Of a DNA stretch of 64,000 nucleotides, positions 32,701 to 42,888 are shown piece by piece. Origin of the DNA: Tieghemiomyces parasiticus (Eukaryota; Kickxellomycota; Dimargaritomycetes; Dimargaritales; Dimargaritaceae). Both the position numbers and the translations under genes were made by a program. The notes beneath the pieces are model-generated. The model searched no databases, was not told where the DNA came from, and saw only the letters and a program-made list of their open reading frames with translations. The DNA lies in contig JANBPT010000066.1 in assembly GCA_027575765.1 (NCBI GenBank), positions 1-64,000 of the forward strand, read 5' to 3'. The first letter of the stretch is position 1. Every line of letters starts with the position of its first letter.

Positions 32701-33357
32701 GTAGCGCCCCTGGCTTGGAGCGTTCTAGATTGCGCTCTGACCATACATCTCCGCATACCCCCCCCTCTCTCCCCACCACCCCTTGCATCTCCATATTCAT
32801 CCCCCCGCAACTTAGCCACTATTGAGTGTGTCGCCTGGCACCGCAATCAGGATCTAATCCTACTCCCGGAGCATACGGCGGTCCGCAGTTACCGCCCGGG
32901 TGTCGCACTCGACCGTGCGCCGTTGCTGCAAGCCCACTTCAGTCATATTCGGGACATTGACTCGTCCTACTATGTGCCCTACAGTCTCACCGCCTCGGCC
33001 GATGGCTCTGTCGCCCTCGCCGAGGTCATGCGAACTCAACGTACCATCCGCATCCGCAATAGTGTTCCCTGCCGGACGGTATACAAGACGCACTGGGACT
33101 ACGAGCGCGACGTTTATGTATTTGAGGACGGGTTCAGTGTCGACCATCCGCCATCGTTGTCCATACTTAAGAGGGCAAACCCATACGATCGTATTCGCCC
33201 CCCACCCGTATCCGTGCATCGCGTGCGGTTCTGCCCGAACTACTCGTCTGCGGGCTGGGTCGCCTCAGGTGGCGCGAGCGGGATGGTCCGGATCGAAAAT
33301 GTCGAGGCGAACTGGGAGCCGACAAATGAAGAAGATGAAGAAGAGTCAGAGACGTAA
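29767..33357 (+). CDS. TFIIIC WD40 subunit (TFC6/Sfc6/GTF3C2-like) with AT-hooks
   Basis: TFIIIC binds the internal B box of tRNA genes and recruits Pol III. Exons 29767-32620 and 32816-33357 join at phase 1 (195-base intron) to give about 1131 residues. The first ~450 residues are disordered with repeated AT-hook-like cores: KRRGRPRK near residue 6, further KRRGRP/GRGRARKP copies near 164, 286, 321 and 341, and an RG-rich patch near 500. The second half matches the WD40 part of TFIIIC110/Sfc6. It has RPVWGLDWAPN, PGLIQIWEFMSSVGPG, IHHDYGCIMDLKWCPN, GVLAVTFGDGRLCVFAVPEP and FTLACGTTDGLVYIWNL, with a last blade in exon 2 (SYYVPYSLTASADGSVALAE). The end is acidic. An ATG three codons upstream (29758) is in frame. 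Subunit identity rests on these blocks, not on a search. Confidence 0.87.
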
Positions 33358-33584
33358 CATTTCCAACTGTATAGAAGCTGAGTACGGCTACCCATGCTGT
33401 GTTCTAGCAGCATAACTGATAAAGTCTACCACGGGTTTTCGTTGTGATCTTAATGCTGGTAAGACATTATACCAGTTGCGTTGGGCGATCAATCTACAAG
33501 GCGTCCAGCGGGCACCATGGCTTGGCTTTTATTGCTAGCCAATTTAGACCGGATACTATGCAAGTCCGAAATCGGCCCGAGTTA

Positions 33585-35618
33585 CTATTGGTCCCGCGGT
33601 AGGAGACACATTTCACACTCGGATAGCATGGACGGGTTATGATAAGTACAGTGACGGCAGATCCAGTCTTCCCCGCGGTCGAAACCACCACCGCCTGAGG
33701 TGGCGGCGGCCTCAGCGGCCGACTTAGCAAACTCAGACTCAGCACCGCCGCCATCGCGGGCACCTCCGCCACTTGGCGTTCCGGCCGCTTCGCGCAGGAG
33801 AGTAGCGAGGTTCTGCCAGCCAGAGGTCGCCTCCAACTGGGCGTAGGTGACGGGGTCGCGAGTGGTGGCCACGCGGGCCAATAAGGCCAGCTCGTCCTTA
33901 CCAAGCAGGTGGAGGTTAGCGACGTGAGTTAGTAGATGGAAGTCCGAGAGCTGACCCGGCACGGCTGCCACGGGAGAGGAGGTGTCGTCCGTCGCTAATG
34001 ACTTGGGGAATAGGTGGCGGATCAGGGTGGCTTCGCTGACGTGGCCCTGGGTGGGTCGGTTACCGATAGGGAAGGGCTCGGGGGTGATGAACCGTGGGTC
34101 GGGTTGGTCGGGGAACCCGTGGGTAACAGTGGTGAGGAGGTACTCGACGGGGAATGTGGGCTTGGCGTTCTTGGACACGGTGACACCGTACTCATTCTTG
34201 AACTTGTACAGAATATCCGGCACGTAGCGCGGCTTCACGGCCGGTTTGACTCGGATCTGGCCGGGGTCGACAGTGGGCTCGATAATGTCCGCGTCGCACA
34301 TGGCCATGGCGGTGGTCGACATTTGGTACGCCGCAAGGTCGATCCCGCCCTCGCCGTTCCCGGACACCACGCACGTCACGAATTTGCTGCCAAATCGGCC
34401 TGACGCGCTCCACCGGCACGGGTTCGGGTGGCGGAGCTGCATCTGGGCAGCAAACGTGCACTCCAGGGAGGTCATAAAATAGGTACCGACGTGCCGTTTG
34501 CACATGACTTTGCCTTGGCCCTCGCCGTCGTCGCTCAGGTCGGTGAAGATCATGCCCACCTTGGTCAATCCGCATAGCTCGGCCACCCGGTCTACCTCAT
34601 CCAGGCCGTCCCATGTCATGTCAGCCTTGATACCGTCTGTGGCATCGGTCTGCGGGGGTTCGACGATAGCCTCCACTACGGCCTGGACGCCTAGGGGAAC
34701 CTTCAGGTAGGGCTCGTAGTGTCCGTAGAGGTATCCGAATCGCTGGGTGCCCGTCTGGCGCCAGAACTGAATGAACCGGTCGACAAGCTCGGCGGTGGCG
34801 AACGATAGGTGGTCCACGAACCGGAAGGCCTGACGTTGAAGTGTGATGGTGCTGGGCTGGCATTTGGTACAGATGCTGACGGGCCAAGCCGGGTGGCCCG
34901 CGGGGCAGGGCACCTTGACCTTGAAATCGGGTTCCTCGAGCGGGGGCGGGATCACCCGCTTGCCATCCTGGAGCTGACCGGCTCCGCGTGCCTGGATCGA
35001 CACAGTGACACCCATTCCGTTGGGGTCGGCACCAACAGCGCGCATCGACGCCGTCTGCTGGCGAAGGTAGCTGTGGAAGGACAGGTGCTTGATGCCGTGT
35101 TCATCCAGGTATGCGGGGTCGTAGGGCTCGAGGGGCATGCAGTAGTCGCACATACCTTTGTCACTGTGCGTGCAGAACTTGGCGTCCCGCTCGCGCGGGA
35201 TCAAACCCGGTTGGGACTCCAAGTAGGTGTCCACAGGTAGCTCGACAACGTTCGAGGTCGCGCTAGGTTCACCTGGGTGGCCGGCCACCGAGGAACCAGG
35301 TGCAGGGTGGAGGACGCCGTCGGGCGTGATTCGAGTCGCACTAGCCTCGCCGCTTACGTTGGCCTCGTCCTCATCGCCGTCGATGGTGATTACCTCGGGT
35401 AACCGAGCGAATACCATATCGCCGTGCTGCAAGCCAAGGGGCTGTGATGAGTCGGTGGCTAGCGGTGACTGGTAAGTAGCGTCACGGTAGAACTTTGTCG
35501 AGCGGGTGAGCGAGGCATCCACAAACTGGGCCAGGGCCCGGCGCAGGTCGGTGAGGGTACACGGGGAGTCCACTTGAAGACGGTACATCCCCTCGCTGGT
35601 CCGGACGCGGACAATCAT
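33585..35618 (-). CDS. NPL4: NPL4, Cdc48/p97 ubiquitin-recognition cofactor
   Basis: With Ufd1, Npl4 brings ubiquitylated substrates to the Cdc48 ATPase, for example in ER-associated degradation. The single-exon frame gives 677 residues. An N-terminal ubiquitin-like UBX domain occupies residues 1-80. The Npl4 zinc finger follows (FCTHSDKGMCDYCMPLEPYD, Cys149/157/160), with a second set of ligands at Cys238, His242, Cys250 and Cys253. The MPN domain starts near 265 (FRFVDHLSFATAELVDRFIQ, FGYLYGHYEPY); its JAMM metal site is normally lost in Npl4. A C-terminal RanBP2-type NZF finger (WICRHCTYHNPSMLSECEMC) binds ubiquitin. Yeast Npl4 lacks this NZF while animal NPL4 has it, so the gene keeps the longer form. 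Convergent with the TFIIIC gene (227-base gap). Confidence 0.96.
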   Translation of the reverse strand: MIVRVRTSEGMYRLQVDSPCTLTDLRRALAQFVDASLTRSTKFYRDATYQSPLATDSSQPLGLQHGDMVFARLPEVITIDGDEDEANVSGEASATRITPDGVLHPAPGSSVAGHPGEPSATSNVVELPVDTYLESQPGLIPRERDAKFCTHSDKGMCDYCMPLEPYDPAYLDEHGIKHLSFHSYLRQQTASMRAVGADPNGMGVTVSIQARGAGQLQDGKRVIPPPLEEPDFKVKVPCPAGHPAWPVSICTKCQPSTITLQRQAFRFVDHLSFATAELVDRFIQFWRQTGTQRFGYLYGHYEPYLKVPLGVQAVVEAIVEPPQTDATDGIKADMTWDGLDEVDRVAELCGLTKVGMIFTDLSDDGEGQGKVMCKRHVGTYFMTSLECTFAAQMQLRHPNPCRWSASGRFGSKFVTCVVSGNGEGGIDLAAYQMSTTAMAMCDADIIEPTVDPGQIRVKPAVKPRYVPDILYKFKNEYGVTVSKNAKPTFPVEYLLTTVTHGFPDQPDPRFITPEPFPIGNRPTQGHVSEATLIRHLFPKSLATDDTSSPVAAVPGQLSDFHLLTHVANLHLLGKDELALLARVATTRDPVTYAQLEATSGWQNLATLLREAAGTPSGGGARDGGGAESEFAKSAAEAAATSGGGGFDRGEDWICRHCTYHNPSMLSECEMCLLPRDQ

Positions 35619-36244
35619 GGCTGGCCAAAGGGTGAAGTTTGAAACGGGTCAGCTGGGGGGGACTGGAAATGGAAGGATGCGACGTGTGTAGTCAAGGGGA
35701 CGAGTGAGCTTGGTGTCGGACCTAGGGACCACTGTCGAGGTGGACAAGTGGTACGAAATTATGTGAGGATGACGGTGAAGTAATACAAACTGTCTTGACA
35801 AAGGTTGACCTGTACCGCACAGTCTTTGGAAGCATGTCTCTATCGCCAAAGTCTATGGACGGCGCGGGGATGTAGGGGAGAGTAGATGAGCAAGTCTCGC
35901 GCTGTGACGGGTGGTTGGGACGGCAACCAGGGTAGCCGTGATTTGTCAGACTGGAATTGCCCACATTCGCCCCTCCCCTCCTCTCTCTGCTGCGGAGGTT
36001 ATTTCGGGGTTACAATTTCCATGCCATGGCCTCAGCCCATCTGTCCAGGCTAGGCCAATTGATGCCAGGGATATAACTGGGGGTGAGGTTGGCAAATGCG
36101 CCACGTAGCGCGCGATCTCGTACCGATACTTCACCACCAATCCTTGTGACGGCGTGTCTACCCGTACAGATGCCGGTCTGATCTAGTCGTCGAACCTCGT
36201 TTAGACCGTTCACTGACCTACCCAATCCTACTCGCCCTGACGGC
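35619..36244. promoter_or_regulatory. Divergent promoter region NPL4 / USB1
   Basis: A 626-base gap between opposite start codons; it must contain both promoters. No clear TATA box is seen. CCCCTCCCCTCCTCTC near 35970 is a pyrimidine-rich tract on the plus strand. Short overlapping frames here lack any family signal. Confidence 0.4.
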
Positions 36245-37231
36245 ATGCCACTACCGGGACTTGTTGACTACAGCAGCAGTGGCGAGGAGGAGGAATCTTG
36301 CACCAGTACTAGGTCCGGCGGGACCGGGGATCGAAGCCGGGCATCCTCCAACTCACCCACCGCTATTTCCTCAGCGGTGACGTCACCCCCTGTCGGGTTA
36401 TCGTCACTCTCACCCACCCTACTCTCTGCCAACTTCCAGCAGCTCTATCCGGAACGGAAGCGCAAGTGCGACGACCCGGCATATCATCAGGCGCGAGTCC
36501 GAATCCACCCGCACGTCGTTGGTAACTGGGCAGTCCATATTTACTTGGCAGTCCAACCTACCGAAGAGTTCGCCGACTTTATCGACCGACTTGTGACACG
36601 CGCGCAGTCTCTCACAGAAGTCCCGCTCCTCAGGCAGCTCCATACGGCTGGATCTACGGCGAGCCAGCAACCGGACCCAGCAACGGGCTACCACATCAGC
36701 CTCTGCCGCCCCGTCTTTCTCAAGGAATTCCAAATCGCACCCTTTGTCACCCACCTTCGTCAGGCCCTGGCTGACGAGGTTTGTCTGACTCTAGGTGGCC
36801 CGTTTCACCTCAGCTTCCAGTCGGTGACGTGGTTTGTCAATGATGAGCATCTGCGGTCTTTCCTGGCCCTAGAGGTCGGTATGGGCCACGCGGCGCTCCG
36901 TAGCTTGGTGGCGGTGGTAGATGGCGTGCTGCGACAGTACGGCTTGCCGACCTACTACGAAGAACCTCGCTTCCACATCAGTGTGGCTTCCGCCAACGAC
37001 CCGGCGGCGATTGATGACTGCTTGGTGAGCAGGCTGCTTGGGCATGAGTCCGAAAAAGAGTCTACGTCACGTGGCATGGTCCTGACTTCCATAGACGACT
37101 TTGAAGGGGAACTGGCCGAAGAGGCGGCGGCCCCGTATAGTGGCTTCGTGTTTGAAGTGGACGAGCTGGTGTGCCGAACTGGGAACCGCCATCACACTCT
37201 ACCCTTCACGAAAACTGCGACGCAGAGGTAG
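36245..37231 (+). CDS. USB1: U6 snRNA phosphodiesterase, 2H family
   Basis: Usb1/Mpn1 trims the oligo(U) tail of U6 snRNA in the nucleus and leaves a protected end. The single-exon frame gives 328 residues with the two catalytic HxS motifs of 2H phosphodiesterases. They are His150-Ile-Ser152 (GYHISLCRPVFLKEFQI) and His244-Ile-Ser246 (EPRFHISVA). The family start RIHPHVVGNWAVHIYLAV and the block FVNDEHLRSFLALEV are present. Residues 1-70 are a Ser-rich acidic tail that opens with LVDYSSSGEEEE, a motif often seen at Usb1 starts. The C-terminal ~75 residues are a little longer than usual and end after VDELVCRTGNRHHTLPF. Both catalytic pairs intact, so activity is expected. Confidence 0.94.
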   Translation: MPLPGLVDYSSSGEEEESCTSTRSGGTGDRSRASSNSPTAISSAVTSPPVGLSSLSPTLLSANFQQLYPERKRKCDDPAYHQARVRIHPHVVGNWAVHIYLAVQPTEEFADFIDRLVTRAQSLTEVPLLRQLHTAGSTASQQPDPATGYHISLCRPVFLKEFQIAPFVTHLRQALADEVCLTLGGPFHLSFQSVTWFVNDEHLRSFLALEVGMGHAALRSLVAVVDGVLRQYGLPTYYEEPRFHISVASANDPAAIDDCLVSRLLGHESEKESTSRGMVLTSIDDFEGELAEEAAAPYSGFVFEVDELVCRTGNRHHTLPFTKTATQR

Positions 37232-40079
37232 GCCGGTACCGCAATTAATGGGCCGCTGAATCACCCTACCTCAATGGCAATGGTGCACCCGGGATTTCCC
37301 ATTACGTGGTCTATGCGTAATTTATAACGTGTCTGGCAAAGTCAGGATTAGGAAATCACCTGCCTGTGAAAAGTAACACTGCTCTACAACTGGCACCTGG
37401 TGCGCCCGGTAGGTCCAGGACCCACCTGTTTTCCCCACGTCGCGCCAAATATGCTCCTATTTCCTCCGCTCCTGTGAAGGACAGTGAAAGCAGTCACCTT
37501 TTGTGGTAGGTGGAAGCGTAAGCCAAGGAATGTAAGTAATAAAGAGGAGGGTTGGCTAACCCTAATTGGAGCTTTACTTGATACCTTATATAAGGCAGCG
37601 GCCTGTGGCTTTGGCCTTGTCAGTCAGTGCTAGTGTAGAGAACAATGGAAGCGTAAGGAAGTATGGCAAGCGCCGTTCGAAAGGGACTGGCCTAAGTGAC
37701 TGCGATGGGTTTTAGGAATCAGGTAGTAGAATTGACAATTGTTCTAGCTACGAGCATGAGTGGCGGTCGTGAGGATGTGGCGGGGTCGGGAGTGGCTGCC
37801 TGCTTGTGCATGGTGGCAAGGTAGTTCTAGGCGACCACACTGGCTTAAACCTTCTCAAATCAACCGCCTACGTTGGATATATGAAATTTCTGCCCAGCTA
37901 CCGGCCCTTTTGACCTCGTCGAGCAGAAAGTTTCGACTCCTAGCCATGGATGGTACCGCACAATGGAGCTCCAAAGTTGGCCTGTCATGATCAACACATC
38001 AAAGCGATATAGGGGAGTTATAGAGGATATTCTACACCAGGCTCCGTACTTTAAGGCTTTGTGAGAGTTGGTGAATCCTCTCCGATCCCGTATCTTCACG
38101 GCCGGTAAGCTCAGGTATTAAACTTAACTTTGCAAGATAGTGCAGTAGGGTGCCATGACTAACTGACTGTCAATGCAGTACTTTGGCGATTTCTTGACCC
38201 ACATGTCTCTGCGGTATAAAAGCTACTGAAGTGGCCGTACAAGACATCACCTCTATCCCCTCCCATGCTAAATCACCCCTAGCGCAAACCGAACCTCTCT
38301 GACATCTAGTTTAACGCAGCCTCTATTTAATACCATACCTTCCTCTACCCGGTGAATTTGACCGCTCCCAGCCTAATCGCCCCGTCCGTCGCGGTACTTG
38401 TGTGAGTGATTTGCCCAGCTTATCGTACGAAAACGCTCTTGCCATTTAAACTACACGATGGCGCTTATCGTTTTTATCTCCTAGTAGAAGGGTATCATGG
38501 CTACGCCTCCGGGCTAGGCGCCGGCACGTAACTAGGTTAGCGAATTACCTGGGAAGCACCGTTCTACTGTAGCGGATAAGTAGGGGTGTCCTATGAAATG
38601 AATTGCTTATTTATTCCAAGCACGGACTTGACTCCTTGGGTCGAGGGTCGCCGGAGTTTAAGTACGCGCTACTGGTCAACCTCAGGACCGTTCTTAGTTC
38701 GGGGGGTAAATTAGGTCGCCCGCGGGGTTGGGATCAAGTTTAGGTTCAGCAGGCGTGTTTAAGTTAGTTTTGCGGATTGCCTGTGCGTCCTCCACATGTA
38801 AATCCGCCTTCATGATCGACGTGGAAGGCGGCGGCCCTTTCCCGTAGAGGCAGCCGTCTCTTTCCGATTGCACGACGTTCTCACACACAACCCTTCACAC
38901 TCGTTGACTGCTCAGCTGTGTGTCGCTAACGTTAATTCTTGTGGTGTATTGTTTAATAGTATTTTACAGCTTAATAAGTCATCATCCTGCGCAATCATCG
39001 TGGGGGGGCAATGGACTGCATCGTGTGGATCCTGGGGGTGCACGTCCTGCATGTACCTGGTCAGTTCTAGGTGGCAGAGCCTGGCCCTGTAGAAATCATC
39101 ATATTTCAGCGTATGCCTGACATGTGACGGGAGAGCTACACCTATACTGCCCCACTGCGTGGTCCTGTATCAGTGACCTGGTCCACTTTCTCAGATAGTT
39201 TTTAGCCTAGCGTTATATGGTCGCTCCAATCGGATAGCGCCATTTCGCATATCGACCCAAGTGGGGTGGTACTTTCATACCACCACTGGCACTGTGGCAG
39301 CACACCTCTTCGTACTTATCTACCTGGGTATTTACTGAGAAGAGGATGGTCAGGGAGACATCCTATGGAATCGTGTCACCAGCATAAGTCGCGTATACGA
39401 ATAGAGCGAACGAAGGAGGGCGGCTTAGGCCATTTAAATCGCTGCGTCATGGACAATGGCGTAACCCTGGGGAGCAATTGATAAGGGAGACACATAGCTT
39501 ACTGAGGGAGGTTCGCAGGTAGAGTGGTTTGGGAGAATGATTTCTGCCTGCCCTTTTCCCGCGCATAAGCGCCTCGCTAAATCTGGACCCTGCTGCTTTC
39601 TGGTGACCACTTTCACATTCATCGGGCAGGGTGGAGGTTTCAGGTGCCAGATTAGTTTCCTGCCTCCTAGCGCATATTTAGCCCCCGCCTCCCTCCTGTC
39701 GGCCGCTCCGCTCCACTCTCTGCTCCTTTCACTTTAGCTTCCAGGGCTTATTCCTTCCGCTTGCCCTGTCATTGGCGTTCCTCGCATTCTTATTCCATGC
39801 CTTTCCTCCACGGCTGATAGCCCCTGCCCAGTGCATTAGACACCTGGGGCCTCTCGTGCGATCCCACCCAGTACGTGCAATCCCGTCTCCACCTGCCGCA
39901 GTCCTGCGCGACGTCACGCCCCCTCGCTGAGACTCACCCTACGGACACTCTATCGACACCTGACGTAGTAGCTCCCCGATAGCCTATCTTAAGCAGTCCG
40001 GAAGGTCTCCCTCGGTGTCGACTTAGCCAACGGCACTGCTTCCGACCTGCTCGCATCACCCCCCCCTCCGGCTTTCGAC
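37232..40079. other. Gene-free region with two TATA-like elements
   Basis: About 2.8 kb without a recognisable gene. TATATAAGG near 37588 and TATAAAAG at 38215-38222 are good TATA boxes. Each is followed by a short leader but no long frame; after 37588 the first ATG runs into a donor-like GTAAGG. The last 400 bases are pyrimidine-rich, ahead of the START gene. Transcripts without long frames cannot be excluded. Confidence 0.45.
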
Positions 40080-42888
40080 ATGGCCGACCTACGCCCTGCA
40101 GTCCAGCCCAGCATCGTGATCGACTCCGTAACGATCCCGCCGACACTCGCCCTGGCTGTCCTGATTCTGGCCCCCATCCCGACCCTCTACACACTCAACA
40201 CCTCTCTCCTGCAATACCCGCTCGACAGCATCCACTACGCCCTCTTCCAGCTCATCTTTATTATTGCTATTCCGGCACTCTTGCACGGGCTCTTGGGATG
40301 CGTGGACGGTACTGTGCCCCGGGTCAGTTCCCGCGAGAAGAGCCTCACCGCGGTGACCGAACCCAAGCCCGAGGCTGCGGCAGCTTCGACTACCTCGTCG
40401 CGTTCAACTGACACCGCGCCCCTAGCCCCTGATGCCCCTGAGACCAGTCGGAGAGCCTCTGTTCAGGCCCACTCTAATCTGCCTACAAACTCATTGCTGC
40501 GTAACTCGGTCGCCGTTGTCGTGCCTTCCCAAGTTATCCAACCGACCGTCCTGGCCCCGCCACGCCCCCCTTCTCCGGTGCCGGTGGCTACTGCGACCTT
40601 GGCTCCGCCGACCGTACCGGATAAGACCCCACGGCCTCGTACCCCGCCCGTCATCAAGAAGGAACGCCGCCAAGTTATCAAGCCCACCCGGCCGGTGGCT
40701 CCACCGCACCGCTATACGGCTCAATGCGCGCAGATGAAGGCCGAGCTGCTACAGTTAGTGGACAAAACCTCCGGGGACAAGACCGTTTGGAACCCCATTT
40801 TGGACCGACAGGACCCCTTCCCACTTCAGGTGTATCAAAAGTGTGGAGCAGATTTGGGATTCAAAATGGAGGCCGTACTTAACAGTACCGCAGCCACCGC
40901 ATTTGACCTCCTGGCCGACGCTACCCGGCGGCCCACGTGGGACGACATGTGTGATACGGTACGGGTCATTGAAGCACTGGACGGCGCCCCAGATTTGGCG
41001 ACGGCCACGCCGGACAACCCTCTCGCGACCACCCGAATCCAGTACGTACGCACCAAGCCCGTCTGGCCCACTTCCGCACGCGACGTGGTCCTTCTCTCGC
41101 TTAACTGCCGTTTGGATGACGGCCGTTACATGAGCGTCACCCAAAGCGTCAGTCACCCTGACTGTCCCGAATACAAGGATGAGGGGTATGTGCGTATGTC
41201 AGCCGGGGTGTCGGGCCAGATCGTCACCCCACTGCCGGTGGCCGACGGCCAGGGCCCCCGGTGTCGAGTGATCCAAATTGCCGACGGTAATCCCGGAGGC
41301 TGGATCCCGCAGTCTGTTGTACGATTCGTAGCAACCAAGGCTATGCCCCAATCCTTTGTCAAGGTCGCCAAACAGATCGAGAAGCTACCACCGCAATCCG
41401 AGTCGAACCTTCTTCCCCCACCAACGACAGAGACTCCTGAGCTCTCGGAAGATGACGTGTCTACGGAAGCGGTTGTCCAGGTGGAACCGGCCAGCCTCTC
41501 GTCCCCGGCCCCATCGACAGTAAACTTGGCCCCTAAGGAACCTGGTAAGCCACTAGGAGTCAACAAAGGCCGTCCAGCAGGTCTAGCCAATTCTCTGAGC
41601 CCCTCCTAGACCGGGCAGTCACAGCTACTTCCTCATCCTTAATAATTAACGCCCTCTATCTCCGCGCCACGGGTCTCGCTAAATTATTTCTCTACCAGAT
41701 GATTCCCTCACGCAGGATAGTGACACACTTGTCACCGATCTACTAGCCATGACAGATGCTCCGCTCGACGACCCCACCTGGAAACTCATTTTCGACCAAA
41801 CCACGCCGCGCCTCCTGCGGGTATACCAAAAGGTGGGCTCACCGTATTGTTTCAAAACAATAGGAATCCTGGAGAACAGTCCTTACACCGTGTTTGACCT
41901 CACTGCCGACGTCGCACGCCGGCCCGAGTGGGACGAGCTGTGCGCTGAGGCCCGCGTCTTGAAGGATCTGGACGCCGACCGCTACACCCCACCGCGCACC
42001 CGACTGCAGTATATCCGCACCAAACCAATCTGGCCCACCTCGAGCCGCGACATGTGTGTCTTCGCCCATAACCGCGCTTTACCGAATGGCCGGCTTATGA
42101 CGGTATCGCGCAGCGTCGACGACCCGGCCGCCACCTTCCCCGGTGTGGACTGCCCGGCGGCCAACCAACACGGGAACGTGCGCATGCAGGTCGACATTGC
42201 CGGCTTAGTCATCTCCCCGGAGCCCCCACTGACCACAGTGGATGCTGACGGGCGGCCTATGACCCTCGCACGCTGCCGCATGGTTCAGATTCTCAACGGT
42301 GACCCGCAAGGGTGGATCCCCAAGAGCGTCACAACGTATGTAGCCACCAAAGCCGTGCCTGCCACCCTCAAAAGCCTAAACGAGACCATGCGCCGCCTTC
42401 CGGTGCAGACGGCCTCCGCACTGCTGCCCAGCACGGCCCCGCTACCGCATCCGGTGACCCCAGCTGAACCCACATCACCAATTACTCCAGCTCCCACCCC
42501 ACCCTTGTCCGCCGCCGAACCCAGCCCGGCCTCTCCTGCATCTTCCGCCACAGCCTTGGTCAAGCCGGTTGCCCAGTCTGGGCCGCTCGTGACCACCCGT
42601 GCTCAGCACGCCGATTTGGCCCGCCGCTTCACGTCAGAGGAACTGGTGGACAAGATTATCAGCTTGGAAAACCGCATCGTCAAGATCACCGAGGAAAACA
42701 ACTCTCTGCTGAGGAAAGCCCTCGAAATTGACACGTCGTCGGACCATAGCCAGACCCTCACCAAGCGGGGTATACGGTCCATGTTTGGCAAATGGACCTG
42801 GGTCAAGCCATTCCTCCGTTGGATCGGTCCGCTGGTGGCCGCCAGTATCTGGACACTGGTATTGCCCAGGTGGAGCCGACGCTTGTAA
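40080..42888 (+). CDS. Tandem START-domain membrane protein
   Basis: Two long frames (40080-41609 and 41749-42888) are best read as one gene. A GTAAGC donor after 41544 and a CTCTACCAG acceptor before 41699 remove 154 bases and the first stop, joining at phase 1 to give 884 residues. Order: two hydrophobic segments in residues 15-85, a Pro-rich linker, START1 at about 211-435, START2 at about 505-722, a second linker, a coiled coil near 801-835 (ISLENRIVKITEENNSLL), and a last hydrophobic span near 860-880. The START domains are homologous to each other (TRIQYVRTKPVWPTSARD against TRLQYIRTKPIWPTSSRD). START domains carry lipids in a closed cavity. Membrane spans at both ends suggest transfer at membrane contacts (inference). 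Two separate genes would leave the second without its upstream helix. Confidence 0.83.

Noticed and set aside
40080..42888. Two separate START genes.
   Set aside because: A strong donor and acceptor join them in phase and the joined sequence supplies the helix missing before the second START domain.
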